Origin: Pseudomonas sp. UYIF39
Lineage (GTDB): Bacteria > Pseudomonadota > Gammaproteobacteria > Pseudomonadales > Pseudomonadaceae
Reading direction: 5' to 3'
Assembly (NCBI RefSeq): GCF_029963765.1
Contig: NZ_JALBYU010000034.1
Coordinates: 1-51,776, forward strand
DNA length: 51,776 bases
Of this stretch, positions 7,547-16,308 are shown one piece after another. The translations under genes were made by a program, and so were the position numbers. How positions within the stretch are numbered: the first letter of the stretch is position 1; the number at the start of each line of letters is the position of its first letter. Under the pieces are notes generated by a model, which had not been told where the DNA came from, made no database searches, and saw only the letters and a list, made by a program, of their open reading frames with translations.

Positions 7547-9310
7547 ATGTCTGCTGGTTGGCTGCGCGCCTGTGCGCTGGTGATGTTGGGGCTGTTCAGC
7601 GTGTCTGCGCTGGCCAAGGATAAAACGGCGATCGTGATCGGCGGAGGGCTGTCTGGCCTCACCGCGGCTTACGAGCTGCAAAACAAGGGCTGGCAGGTGA
7701 CCCTGCTGGAAGCCAAACCGAGCATGGGCGGTCGCTCCGGCATGGCCACCAGTGAGTGGATCGGCAACGACAAGACCCAGCCGGTTCTGAACAAGTACGT
7801 ATCGACCTTCAAGCTGAGCACCACGCCGGCCCCAGAGTTCGTGCGGACCCCGGGCTACCTGATTGACGGTGAGTATTTCACTGCCGCCGATCTGGCCACC
7901 AAGCAGCCGGCCACCAGCGACGCGCTCAAGCGCTACGAAAAGACCCTGGACGATCTGGCGCGCTCGATCGAAGACCCGCAGAACCCGGCGGCCAACAGCA
8001 CACTGTTCGCCCTGGATCAGATCAACGTGGCCAATTGGCTCGACCGTCTGAATCTGCCGGCCACGGCACGTCAGTTGGTGAATCAGCAGATTCGTACCCG
8101 TTATGACGAACCGTCGCGTCTGTCGCTGCTGTACTTCGCACAGCAAAGCCGCGTTTACCTTGGCGTTGCCGACCGTGACCTGCGTGCTTCGCGCCTGCTC
8201 GGCGGTAGCCCGGTGCTGGCACAGGCTTTCGTCAAACAACTGAAAACCATCAAGACCAGCTCCCCAGTCTCGGCGATCACCCAGGACAAGGACGGCGTGA
8301 CCGTCAAAGTCGGCAGCGTTGGCTACCAAGCTGACTACGTCGTCGTGGCCGTGCCACTGCGCGCACTGAGCAAGATCCAGATGACTCCTGCGCTGGATGC
8401 CCAGCACATGGGCGCGATCAAAGGCACCAACTACGGTTGGCGCGACCAGATCATGCTGAAGTTCAAGACACCCGTGTGGGAAAGCAAGGCGCGGATGACC
8501 GGCGAGATCTACAGCAACGCCGGTCTGGGCATGTTGTGGGTTGAACCGGCGCTGAAGGGCGGCGCCAACGTGGTGATCAACCTGTCCGGCGACAACGCGC
8601 GCGTGATGCAGGCGTTCGGCGACAAGCAGATGGTCGATCAGGTACTGATCCGTCTGCATGCCTTTTATCCACAGGCGCGCGGTTCGTTCACCGGTTACGA
8701 AATCCGCCGCTACAGCACTGACCCATCAATGGGCGGCGCTTACCTGGCATTCGGCCCTGGCCAGATCAGCAAGTACTGGCGCCTGTGGGAACGTCCGATT
8801 CAGCGTGTAGCCTTTGCCGGCGAACACACCGACACCTTGTACCCGGGCACGCTGGAAGGTGCATTGCGCACCGGTCAGCGGGCAGCCAGTCAGGTAGAAG
8901 ACCTGGCGGCCGGCAAGTCGTTTGAGCCGGCGAAGGTTGTTCCGGCAGCGACCGTTGCGGCGGCCGGCGCGGTGGCGGCGAAGAAAGGTAACTTCTTCAC
9001 CAATCTGTTCAGTGGTTCTGACGACAAACCGGTACCGGCCAAAGCGCCAGAGCCAGTGGCTCCGGTAGCTCCTGCACCGGTTCCAACGCCAGTGCCGGCC
9101 CCAGCGCCAGCGCCAGCTCCGGTGGAAGCGCCGAAACCAGCGGCACCGGTGAAAGCCGAACCGGCCAAAAAAGCTCCGGCCAAAAAGCCTGCTGCCAAAA
9201 CCGAGGCCAAAAAGGCTCCGGCAAAAGCGCCGGCGAAGAAAGCTGAACCGGCCAAGAAGCCAGCGGCCAAGCCCGCTGCGACTCCGGCGACGGATACCAA
9301 AGCGCAGTAA
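7547..9310 (+). CDS. Exported flavin-dependent amine oxidase with Lys/Ala/Pro-rich tail
   Basis: This 587-residue protein begins with a signal peptide (about residues 1-23, ending SALA). The FAD motif IVIGGGLSGLTAAYELQ and the following MGGRSG are of the monoamine-oxidase/protoporphyrinogen-oxidase type. The C-terminal flavin motif FAGEHTDTLYPGTLEGALRTG closes the enzyme part at about residue 450. Residues about 455-587 are a low-complexity tail: a hydrophobic Ala/Val patch, then Pro-Ala repeats, then PAKKAP/KKPAAK repeats like histone H1 or AlgP. The orthologue next to bioA in P. aeruginosa is, to my knowledge, of unknown substrate. A terminator follows. The enzyme family is clear; function and the role of the tail are open. 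Confidence 0.85.
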   Translation: MSAGWLRACALVMLGLFSVSALAKDKTAIVIGGGLSGLTAAYELQNKGWQVTLLEAKPSMGGRSGMATSEWIGNDKTQPVLNKYVSTFKLSTTPAPEFVRTPGYLIDGEYFTAADLATKQPATSDALKRYEKTLDDLARSIEDPQNPAANSTLFALDQINVANWLDRLNLPATARQLVNQQIRTRYDEPSRLSLLYFAQQSRVYLGVADRDLRASRLLGGSPVLAQAFVKQLKTIKTSSPVSAITQDKDGVTVKVGSVGYQADYVVVAVPLRALSKIQMTPALDAQHMGAIKGTNYGWRDQIMLKFKTPVWESKARMTGEIYSNAGLGMLWVEPALKGGANVVINLSGDNARVMQAFGDKQMVDQVLIRLHAFYPQARGSFTGYEIRRYSTDPSMGGAYLAFGPGQISKYWRLWERPIQRVAFAGEHTDTLYPGTLEGALRTGQRAASQVEDLAAGKSFEPAKVVPAATVAAAGAVAAKKGNFFTNLFSGSDDKPVPAKAPEPVAPVAPAPVPTPVPAPAPAPAPVEAPKPAAPVKAEPAKKAPAKKPAAKTEAKKAPAKAPAKKAEPAKKPAAKPAATPATDTKAQ

Positions 9311-9320
9311 GCTTTGGGAC

Positions 9321-9352
9321 AAAAAAACGCGGCAGAAATGTCGCGTTTTTTT
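9321..9352 (+). terminator. Rho-independent terminator after the amine oxidase gene
   Basis: A run of A, then ACGCG, a 10-nt loop, CGCGT and a run of seven T. It lies 11 bp after the stop codon. The following 220 bp up to cytochrome b561 are AT-rich and hold no gene that I can see; they probably carry the promoter of the next operon. Confidence 0.8.
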
Positions 9353-9572
9353 ATGCCCGAAGAGAACCAATATCAAGAATCGAATAAATCTTGAGGAGCA
9401 GGTGTTCTTTAGTTGGACTTCATTTTTTCTTACACATTGGTCTTTAATCTTTCCTTAACTCATGGATTTCAGACTCTTGATCGTATTTCTCGATATTTCA
9501 AAGCGAAATTTTCCGCTTTAAATCGATAGATAACTCGATAGTCTTGGTCGCAGTTCTCACAGGATTTGGGCA

Positions 9573-10124
9573 ATGCAGCTACGTAATTCTTCTTCGCGCT
9601 ACGGTTGGGTCAGCATCTTTATGCATTGGGGCGTGGCGCTGGTGGTCTTCGGTCTGTTTGCGTTGGGCTTGTGGATGGTCGGTCTCGACTACTACAGCAC
9701 CTGGCGTAAAGATGCGCCGGAGCTGCACAAGAGCATTGGTCTGGTGCTGTTGGCCGTCATGGTTCTACGGGTGCTGTGGCGCTTTATCAGCCCACCGCCG
9801 CCGGAGCTGGAAAGCTACAGCCGCATGACGCGCCTTGGCGCCAAGTTCGGCCATTCGTTCCTGTATGTCGCTTTGTTCGCTGTGATGATTGCCGGTTACC
9901 TGATTTCCACCGCAGACGGTGTCGGGATTTCGGTGTTTGGCCTGTTTGAAGTTCCTGCATTGGTTTCCGGTCTACCGGACCAGGCAGATACCGCCGGTGT
10001 AGTTCATCTGTATCTGGCGTGGGTGCTGGTCATTTTTTCCGGCCTCCATGCGTTGGCAGCACTGAAGCACCACTTTATCGATCGTGATGCGACCCTGACG
10101 CGAATGCTGGGCCGCAAAGCTTGA
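9573..10124 (+). CDS. Cytochrome b561
   Basis: This 183-residue integral membrane haem protein has four hydrophobic segments. The haem-ligand histidines are at SIFMHWGVALVVFG (TM1), PELHKSIGLVLLAVMVLR (TM2) and the C-terminal HLYLAWVLVIFSGLHALAALKHHF. It matches the bacterial CybB/YceJ family, which moves electrons between quinol and other carriers. The yceI gene starts 33 bp downstream, and this cytochrome-YceI pairing is common in proteobacteria. They are probably one operon. Confidence 0.93.
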   Translation: MQLRNSSSRYGWVSIFMHWGVALVVFGLFALGLWMVGLDYYSTWRKDAPELHKSIGLVLLAVMVLRVLWRFISPPPPELESYSRMTRLGAKFGHSFLYVALFAVMIAGYLISTADGVGISVFGLFEVPALVSGLPDQADTAGVVHLYLAWVLVIFSGLHALAALKHHFIDRDATLTRMLGRKA

Positions 10125-10156
10125 AGCTCAACCTCGACTCCAAAGGAATAGAAAGC

Positions 10157-10750
10157 ATGTTGAAAAAGACTCTCGCCGCTCTGGCAATCGGTTCTGCTCT
10201 GCTGTCCGCCAATGTGATGGCGGCTGACTACGTTGTCGACAAAGAAGGCCAGCACGCCTTCGTTGACTTCAAGATCAGCCACCTGGGCTACAGTTTCATC
10301 ACCGGTACCTTCAAGGATATCGACGGCAAATTCAGCTTCGACGCTGCCAAGCCAGAAGACAGCAAGATCGAGTTCAACGTGAACACCGCCAGCGTGTTCA
10401 CCAACAACGCCGAGCGCGACAAGCACATCGCCAGCGGTGATTTCCTGAACGCGAGCAAATTCGCTAAAGCGACGTTTGTTTCCACCAGCGTCAAATCCAC
10501 CGGCAAAAACGCCGCTGGCAAAGACACTGCGGATGTGACCGGCGACCTGACCATTGCTGGCGTGACCAAGCCAATCGTGGTCAAGGCCACTTTCCTGGGT
10601 GAAGGCAAGGATCCGTGGGGCGGCTACCGTGCAGGCTTTGAAGGCACTACCAACCTGAAGCGTTCCGATTTCGGCAAGCAAAAAGACCTCGGTCCACAGT
10701 CCGACGCGGTCGAGTTGTACGTGACGTTTGAAGGTGTCAAAGCGAAGTAA
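10157..10750 (+). CDS. YceI-family periplasmic protein (PasP orthologue)
   Basis: This 197-residue protein has a signal peptide (MLKKTLAALAIGSALLSANVMA) and then the YceI lipocalin-like barrel: YVVDKEGQHAFVDFKISHLG, then TVSFSFD-like strands, FVSTSVKSTGKNAAGKDTADVTGDL split over the middle, and GFEGTTNLKRSDFG. YceI folds bind long isoprenoid tails such as those of quinones. The P. aeruginosa orthologue PA0423 has been described as the secreted small protease PasP. I placed the start at the ATG after AAAGGAATAG rather than at an upstream in-frame ATG that overlaps cytochrome b561. It is probably co-transcribed with the cytochrome gene. Confidence 0.92.
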   Translation: MLKKTLAALAIGSALLSANVMAADYVVDKEGQHAFVDFKISHLGYSFITGTFKDIDGKFSFDAAKPEDSKIEFNVNTASVFTNNAERDKHIASGDFLNASKFAKATFVSTSVKSTGKNAAGKDTADVTGDLTIAGVTKPIVVKATFLGEGKDPWGGYRAGFEGTTNLKRSDFGKQKDLGPQSDAVELYVTFEGVKAK

Positions 10751-10764
10751 CATTCGCAGCGCAT

Positions 10765-10804
10765 AAAAAAATGCCCCTGATCTCGCGATCAGGGGCATTT
10801 TTTA
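10765..10804. terminator. Bidirectional terminator between yceI and rhlE2
   Basis: The perfect stem ATGCCCCTGATC with its complement GATCAGGGGCAT is flanked by A and T runs on both sides. It can end transcripts from yceI (plus strand) and from the helicase gene (minus strand). Confidence 0.93.
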
Positions 10805-10817
10805 TGGCTGCGTTAAA

Positions 10818-12707
10818 TCAGCGATTGCGGGTCAGCAACGCTGGTTTCTCGCCGCGCGGACGGCCTGGCAGTTGATCAAGTTGCTCAGGAGTCGGGAAAC
10901 GATCGGTTTTCGACTCTTTGTGAATGATCTTCGGTGCCGGGCCACGTGGGTTTTGCACGGCCGGTTCCGAACGCGGCTGGTCGTCGGTGCGAGCCGGGCG
11001 ACGGTTGCGGGACTCTTCGCGACGGGCCTGGCCGTCACGTGGAGCACCGTTGCGTGGGCCACTGCGCTTGGCCGGCGGGGTGCCGGTGGTGGCGCCATCG
11101 CTGCTGCGTGGACCGCTTTGACGACCCTGAGGCTTGCCGCCGCCAGTGCGCGGAGCACCTGCACCTGCGCCAGATGCGGCGCCTTGTGCCGGAGCACCCG
11201 GACGGCGGCCACGGCCCTGAGCCGGTTTGGCTTGAGGAACGTAGTCGACTCGGTTACCGAAGTTATCGATATCGTCATCCAGGAACTCGTCCGGAGCACG
11301 GTCTGCAGCAGCAGCGCGTGGTGCCGGACGCTGTTGCTCGCGAGCCGGAGTGCCTTCGCGTGGCTTGTGTTCACGGGCCGGGCGATCGCCACGGCCAGTG
11401 GCTGCAGGTTTTTCCTTGCCGCCCTTGTCCTTGCCTTTGTCTTTACGACCGCCGCCACCGCCAGTGCCGTTCGGACCGTCGCCGCGCGGGCCACGTGGGT
11501 TGCGCGGGTTACGCACATCCGGACGCTCGCGGACTTCTGGTTTCTCGGCTTCTACAGCGCTGGAATCGAAGCCCATCAGGTTGCCATCGGCAATTTTCTG
11601 CTTGGTCATGCGTTCGATGCTTTTCAGCAGCTTTTCTTCATCCGGAGCGACCAGCGAGATCGCTTCGCCCGAACGACCGGCACGGCCGGTACGGCCGATA
11701 CGGTGAACGTAGTCTTCGTCGACGTTTGGCAGTTCGAAGTTGACCACGTGTGGCAGTTGGTCGATATCGAGGCCGCGAGCGGCGATGTCGGTGGCGACCA
11801 GGATGCGCACTTCGCCGGCCTTGAAGTCGGCCAGGGCTTTGGTGCGAGCGTTCTGGCTCTTGTTACCGTGGATCGCAACGGCGCTCAGGCCGTGTTTGTC
11901 CAAGTACTCGGCCAGACGGTTGGCGCCGTGCTTGGTGCGGGTGAACACCAGCACCTGTTCCCAGGCACCTGCGGTGATCAAGTGCGCCAGCAGCGAACGC
12001 TTGTGGTTGGCTGGCAGACGGAATACGCGCTGTTCGATACGCTCGACCGTGGTGTTCGGCGGCGTGACTTCGATGCGTTCCGGGTTGTGCAGTAGCTTGC
12101 CGGCAAGGTCGGTGATGTCTTTGGAGAAAGTCGCCGAGAACAGCAGGTTCTGGCGTTTGCTCGGCAGACGAGCCAGGACCTTTTTCACGTCATGGACGAA
12201 GCCCATGTCGAGCATGCGGTCGGCTTCGTCCAGGACGAGGATTTCCACGTGGGACAAATCGACGCTGCCTTGGCCGGCGAGGTCGAGCAGGCGGCCAGGG
12301 CAGGCCACCAGCACGTCAACACCGCGTGACATGGCCTGAACCTGTGGGTTCATGCCGACGCCGCCGAAGATGCAGGCGCTGACGAACTTCAGGTCGCGGG
12401 CATAGACCTTGAAGCTCTCGTGTACTTGAGCCGCGAGTTCGCGGGTAGGGGTCAGGACCAGTACGCGTGGTTGGCGCGGGCCGTGACGCTGGGATTTGTC
12501 CGGGTGACCATTGGGGAACAACCGCTCCAGAATCGGAAGGGCGAAGCCGCCGGTTTTACCAGTACCTGTCTGAGCCGCGACCATCAGGTCGCGACCTTGC
12601 AACACGGCGGGAATGGCCCGCTGTTGCACCGGAGTAGGCTCGGTATAGCCCGCTGCCTCGATGGCGCGGACTAAAGCCTCGGAGAGACCGAGGGAAGCAA
12701 AGGACAT
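10818..12707 (-). CDS. rhlE2: DEAD-box RNA helicase RhlE2 with long basic C-terminal tail
   Basis: This 629-residue ATP-dependent RNA helicase has the core at residues 1 to about 375: Q motif (FASLGLSEALVRAI, EPTPVQQRAIP), AQTGTGKT, PTRELA, VLDEADRMLDMGF, SATFSKDI, ATDIAARGLDID and HRIGRTGRAGRSG. Residues about 380-629 are a low-complexity tail rich in Arg, Gly, Pro and Lys, predicted disordered and RNA-binding. I set the start at the ATG at 12707 (MSFASLGL); the reading frame stays open 84 codons further upstream, but that part is unlike a helicase. The neighbourhood with metF and sahH matches PA0428 (RhlE2), a global regulator of mRNA decay in P. aeruginosa. The 223-bp upstream gap may be a long leader. 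Confidence 0.9.
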   Translation of the reverse strand: MSFASLGLSEALVRAIEAAGYTEPTPVQQRAIPAVLQGRDLMVAAQTGTGKTGGFALPILERLFPNGHPDKSQRHGPRQPRVLVLTPTRELAAQVHESFKVYARDLKFVSACIFGGVGMNPQVQAMSRGVDVLVACPGRLLDLAGQGSVDLSHVEILVLDEADRMLDMGFVHDVKKVLARLPSKRQNLLFSATFSKDITDLAGKLLHNPERIEVTPPNTTVERIEQRVFRLPANHKRSLLAHLITAGAWEQVLVFTRTKHGANRLAEYLDKHGLSAVAIHGNKSQNARTKALADFKAGEVRILVATDIAARGLDIDQLPHVVNFELPNVDEDYVHRIGRTGRAGRSGEAISLVAPDEEKLLKSIERMTKQKIADGNLMGFDSSAVEAEKPEVRERPDVRNPRNPRGPRGDGPNGTGGGGGRKDKGKDKGGKEKPAATGRGDRPAREHKPREGTPAREQQRPAPRAAAADRAPDEFLDDDIDNFGNRVDYVPQAKPAQGRGRRPGAPAQGAASGAGAGAPRTGGGKPQGRQSGPRSSDGATTGTPPAKRSGPRNGAPRDGQARREESRNRRPARTDDQPRSEPAVQNPRGPAPKIIHKESKTDRFPTPEQLDQLPGRPRGEKPALLTRNR

Positions 12708-12930
12708 GAGTAATCCTGTTTTAGTTAGGGCTTGGCCCAATGGGAGTCTTGCCTGGCGCGAATGGCGTTTAAGAGGAACGCAATCCCGTCCGGTCCTGCT
12801 GGGCCAAGAAGGCTCATCTGGAGTGCTCGCGCGGGCTGAAAAGCTGCGCTGTAGCGGGGTCGAGATGCCTTGAACAAGTCCGAGCGTCCGGGCGTGAGCC
12901 TGGCGGGAAGGCCGGAGTATAACAGAGCAA

Positions 12931-13746
12931 TCACTGCGCGCCGCTTTCCTGCTGCTCAACGGTTTTTCCGTTGGCGGTGGTGGCTCTGGTGGTTTTTACC
13001 TCGACCGCCGGGTCGGCGCCATAGCGGGCACTCAGTTCAGCGTACGCGGGCTCGCGCTTGAATCGTTTGAGTTCGGCGCCGAAGCGCTGCACCAACAAGT
13101 CCATGCCGGCGTTGCGGCGCACTGCCAGAAACTGGCTCTGGTGGCTGATGACGGTCGGGTTTTCGGTAATCTTGTCGCGGATGCCCAATTCGTCGAGCAA
13201 GTGCTGACCGACCCTGCGATCAGTGATCAGCAGGTCGATCCGCCCGCGCACCAGTTTGCCGAAGTTGGCTTCGTGAGTCGGCGCCGGTTCGCGAGTGAAC
13301 AGGGTCGACTCACGAAAGTCCTGGCTGTACAGATAGCCCGGGGAAGTGCCGATGGTCAGACCTTTCAGGTCGGCCAGGGTGTGAAAAGGGTGGGGCCGCT
13401 CAATGGCGTAGAACATCACGAACTCCACCTCTGAGAGCGGCTCGCCGGGGTAGAGCAGGGTAGCGTCGCGCTCATCGCTGTGGAAAATGTCCAGTGCGCC
13501 GTCTGCCTGGCCCGTTTCGAGCATCGACAGGCAGCGTTTCCACGGCAGGAACTGCCATTCCACTTCGATGTCCAGGCGTTTGAAGACGATGGCCGTGGTT
13601 TCGTAGTCCAGCCCCAGGGATTTTCCGTTTTCCTCATACACGTACGGCGCCCATGGTTCGGTGACAATGCGCAACTTCTCGCCCCGAGCGGCGAAGCTCA
13701 GGCAAGTAAAAAGAAACATGGTCAGTAACTGCGCGATCAAAGGCAT
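12931..13746 (-). CDS. Periplasmic binding-protein-like gene (SBP family 3), no transporter partner
   Basis: This 271-residue protein has a signal peptide (MPLIAQLLTMFLFTCLSFAA) and an amino-acid-type binding fold: VTEPWAPYVYEENGKSLGLDYETT, LPWKRCLSMLETGQADGALDI and LADLKGLTIGTSPGYLYS. The sequence WAPYVYEENG and the short length place it in the solitary group of such proteins often seen in Pseudomonas, not next to ABC subunits. The last 30 residues are a hydrophilic, probably loose tail. It precedes rhlE2 on the same strand but is separated by 223 bp. The ligand is unknown. Confidence 0.8.
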   Translation of the reverse strand: MPLIAQLLTMFLFTCLSFAARGEKLRIVTEPWAPYVYEENGKSLGLDYETTAIVFKRLDIEVEWQFLPWKRCLSMLETGQADGALDIFHSDERDATLLYPGEPLSEVEFVMFYAIERPHPFHTLADLKGLTIGTSPGYLYSQDFRESTLFTREPAPTHEANFGKLVRGRIDLLITDRRVGQHLLDELGIRDKITENPTVISHQSQFLAVRRNAGMDLLVQRFGAELKRFKREPAYAELSARYGADPAVEVKTTRATTANGKTVEQQESGAQ

Positions 13747-13846
13747 GGCTTGAGATTACGACGAGAAACCGGAAAGAGCCAGAATCGGGATCCAAACACT
13801 CTAACTCAGAGTGTTGCCGCAGAAAAAAAAGCGTTAAAAGCAAAAA

Positions 13847-13914
13847 ATCGCAGCCTGCGGCAGCTCCTACAAGGATTAAACACGCCCAATGTAGGAGCTG
13901 CCGAAGGCTGCGAT
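13847..13914. repeat. REPIN type C
   Basis: Inverted arms of 24 bp (13847-13870 and 13891-13914) with one mismatch enclose 20 bp. The arm core is GTAGGAGCTGCCGAAGGC. It lies between metF and the binding-protein gene downstream and may end the sahH-metF transcript. Confidence 0.85.
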
Positions 13915-13939
13915 CTTTTGATCTTGCTGGTAACGACTA

Positions 13940-14785
13940 TTAGCGCGGCAACTTCAGATTGTTCCACACCGCCAGGCTCGGTTCGGCCTGGTTCAGCGTG
14001 TAGAAGTGCAGCCCTGGAGCGCCACCTTGCAGCAGGCGTTCGCACATCTCGGTGATGACTTGCTCACCAAAGCCTTGAATGCTTTGGGTGTCGTCGCCGT
14101 AGGCTTCCAGCTGCTTGCGGATCCAGCGCGGGATTTCCGCACCGCAGGCATCGGAGAAGCGCGCCAGCTTGCTGTAGTTGGTGATCGGCATGATCCCCGG
14201 AACGATCGGGATATTCACGCCCATCGCCCGTACACGCTCGACGAAGTAGAAGTAGCTGTCGGCGTTGAAGAAGTACTGGGTGATCGCACTGTTGGCGCCA
14301 GCGTTGGCCTTGCGCACGAAGTTGGTCAGATCGTCTTCGAAATTGCGCGCTTGCGGATGCATTTCCGGGTAGGCGGCGACTTCGATGTGGAAATGATCGC
14401 CGGTTTCTTCACGAATGAATTCAACCAGGTCATTGGCGTGGCGCATTTCACCACTGGCCATGCCCATGCCGGAAGGCAGGTCACCGCGCAGGGCGACGAT
14501 ACGGGTGATACCGGCTGCCTTGTATTGGGCCAGCAGGCCGCGCAAGTCGTCCTTGCTGTCGCCCACGCAGGACAAATGCGGTGCGGCAGGGACTTTGACT
14601 TCGCTTTCGAGCTGCAACACGGTGTTGAGGGTGCGATCACGGGTCGAACCACCAGCGCCATAGGTGCAGGAGAAGAAGTCAGGATTGTAGGTCGCCAGAT
14701 GACGGGCAGTGGCGATCAGTTTTTCATGCCCAGCATCGGTCTTCGTAGGGAAGAACTCAAAGCTGTAGCGACGGTCTTCGGACAT
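13940..14785 (-). CDS. metF: 5,10-methylenetetrahydrofolate reductase
   Basis: MetF reduces 5,10-methylene-THF to 5-methyl-THF, the methyl donor for methionine synthesis. The 281-residue protein is a TIM barrel with FAD. Visible family segments are the N-terminal YSFEFFPTKTD (with the catalytic Glu), FFSCTYGAGGSTRDRT, HLSCVGDSKDDL, IVALRGDLPSG, VAAYPEMHPQA, TQYFFNADSYFYFVERV and VPGIMPITNYSKLARF. It is slightly shorter than the 296-residue E. coli enzyme. It lies 89 bp downstream of sahH on the same strand, with two hairpins between, so it is probably transcribed from the sahH promoter and also under the SAH riboswitch. Confidence 0.97.
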   Translation of the reverse strand: MSEDRRYSFEFFPTKTDAGHEKLIATARHLATYNPDFFSCTYGAGGSTRDRTLNTVLQLESEVKVPAAPHLSCVGDSKDDLRGLLAQYKAAGITRIVALRGDLPSGMGMASGEMRHANDLVEFIREETGDHFHIEVAAYPEMHPQARNFEDDLTNFVRKANAGANSAITQYFFNADSYFYFVERVRAMGVNIPIVPGIMPITNYSKLARFSDACGAEIPRWIRKQLEAYGDDTQSIQGFGEQVITEMCERLLQGGAPGLHFYTLNQAEPSLAVWNNLKLPR

Positions 14786-14810
14786 GGGAATACCCTTTGC
14801 AATCGCAAAA

Positions 14811-14867
14811 GGCGGGCCGGTGATGGCCGGTCCGCCTGGTCAGGATCGGCGGGCGCAAAGCCCGCCG
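14811..14867 (-). promoter_or_regulatory. Two hairpins in the sahH-metF gap
   Basis: Positions 14811-14836 form GGCGGGCCGG with GGCCGGTCCGCC, and 14847-14867 form a perfect 8-bp stem CGGCGGGC/GCCCGCCG with a 5-nt loop. No T run follows on the minus strand, so they look like processing or attenuation structures rather than strong terminators. Confidence 0.5.
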
Positions 14868-14874
14868 GGTCCAA

Positions 14875-16284
14875 TCAGTAGCGGTAAGCGTGCGGCTTGA
14901 ACGGACCTTCAACGGTCACGCCGATGTAGTCGGCCTGGGTCTTGGTCAGTTGAGTCACAACGCCGCCGAAACCGCGGACCATTTCCAGGGCCACTTCTTC
15001 GTCGAGTTTCTTCGGCAGTACTTCTACGGTCAGGCGCTCGGCTTTCTGGGCTGGCGACAGGTCGGCGTACTTCTGGCCGAACAGGAAGATCTGAGCCAGA
15101 ACCTGGTTGGCGAACGAACCGTCCATGATGCGGCTTGGGTGGCCGGTTGCGTTACCCAGGTTAACCAGACGGCCTTCGGCCAGCAGGATCAGGTAATCGT
15201 CGTTCTGAGCGTCGAATGCGCCAGGGCCGGTACGGTGGATTTTGTGAACCTGTGGCTTCACTTCTTCCCATGCCCAGTTTTTGCGCATGAAAGCGGTGTC
15301 GATTTCGTTGTCGAAGTGGCCGATGTTGCAGACAACAGCGCGCTTCTTCAGGGCTTTGAGCATGTTCGCGTCGCAAACATTGACGTTACCGGTGGTGGTC
15401 ACGATCAGGTCGATCTTGCCCAGCAGCGCTTTGTCGATGCTTGCTTCAGTGCCGTTGTTGATGCCGTCGATGAACGGGGAAACCAGCTCGTAGCCGTCCA
15501 TGCAGGCTTGCATGGCGCAGATCGGGTCAACTTCGGAGACCTTGACGATCATGCCTTCCTGGCGCAGGGACTGAGCGGAGCCCTTGCCAACGTCACCGTA
15601 ACCGATGACCAGCGCTTGCTTGCCGGACAACAGGTGGTCGGTGCCGCGCTTGATCGCATCGTTCAGGCTGTGACGGCAGCCGTACTTGTTGTCGTTCTTG
15701 CTCTTGGTTACCGAGTCGTTAACGTTGATGGCCGGGATTTTCAGCTCGCCCTTGGCCAGCATGTCCAGCAGACGGTGAACGCCGGTGGTGGTTTCTTCGG
15801 TGACGCCGTGGACGCGGTCCAGGATCGCCGGGTATTTCTTGTGCAGCAGCTCGGTCAGGTCGCCGCCGTCGTCGAGAATCATGTTGGCATCCCAAGGCGT
15901 GCCATCTTTGAGAATGGTTTGCTCCAGGCACCACTCGTACTCTTCTTCGGTTTCGCCTTTCCAGGCATAAACCGCGATACCGGCAGCGGCGATAGCGGCA
16001 GCGGCCTGGTCCTGAGTCGAGAAAATGTTGCAGGACGACCAGCGTACTTCGGCACCCAGGGCAACCAGGGTTTCGATCAGCACGGCAGTCTGAATGGTCA
16101 TGTGGATGCAGCCGAGGATCTTCGCGCCTTTGAGCGGCTGCTCACCGGCGTACTTGCGGCGCAGACCCATCAGGGCTGGCATTTCGGATTCGGCGATGAT
16201 GGTTTCGCGACGGCCCCAGGCAGCCAGGGACATGTCGGCAACTTTGTAATCGTTAAAATCTGCAGGCGTGATAACAGCGCTCAT
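14875..16284 (-). CDS. sahH: S-adenosylhomocysteine hydrolase
   Basis: SahH (AhcY) splits S-adenosylhomocysteine into adenosine and homocysteine, removing the product inhibitor of methyltransferases. The 469-residue protein shows LGCIHMTIQTAVLIETL, SCNIFSTQDQAAAAIA, ILDDGGDLTELLH, GVTEETTTGVHRL, the NAD-binding ALVIGYGDVGKGSAQ (225-238), CNIGHFDNEID and the C-terminal KPHAYRY. I chose the ATG at 16284 after GGAGGCTCATC; the open frame extends further upstream only because it runs through the riboswitch. It heads a probable operon with metF. Regulation by an SAH-sensing riboswitch fits its role. Confidence 0.98.
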   Translation of the reverse strand: MSAVITPADFNDYKVADMSLAAWGRRETIIAESEMPALMGLRRKYAGEQPLKGAKILGCIHMTIQTAVLIETLVALGAEVRWSSCNIFSTQDQAAAAIAAAGIAVYAWKGETEEEYEWCLEQTILKDGTPWDANMILDDGGDLTELLHKKYPAILDRVHGVTEETTTGVHRLLDMLAKGELKIPAINVNDSVTKSKNDNKYGCRHSLNDAIKRGTDHLLSGKQALVIGYGDVGKGSAQSLRQEGMIVKVSEVDPICAMQACMDGYELVSPFIDGINNGTEASIDKALLGKIDLIVTTTGNVNVCDANMLKALKKRAVVCNIGHFDNEIDTAFMRKNWAWEEVKPQVHKIHRTGPGAFDAQNDDYLILLAEGRLVNLGNATGHPSRIMDGSFANQVLAQIFLFGQKYADLSPAQKAERLTVEVLPKKLDEEVALEMVRGFGGVVTQLTKTQADYIGVTVEGPFKPHAYRY

Positions 16285-16308
16285 GATGAGCCTCCATTCG
16301 TAATGTAT

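Noticed and set aside
8726..9376. Minus-strand frames opposite the tail of the amine oxidase, rich in Phe/Gly/Arg or Ala/Gly
   Set aside because: They arise from the low-complexity repeat of the tail and have no independent support.
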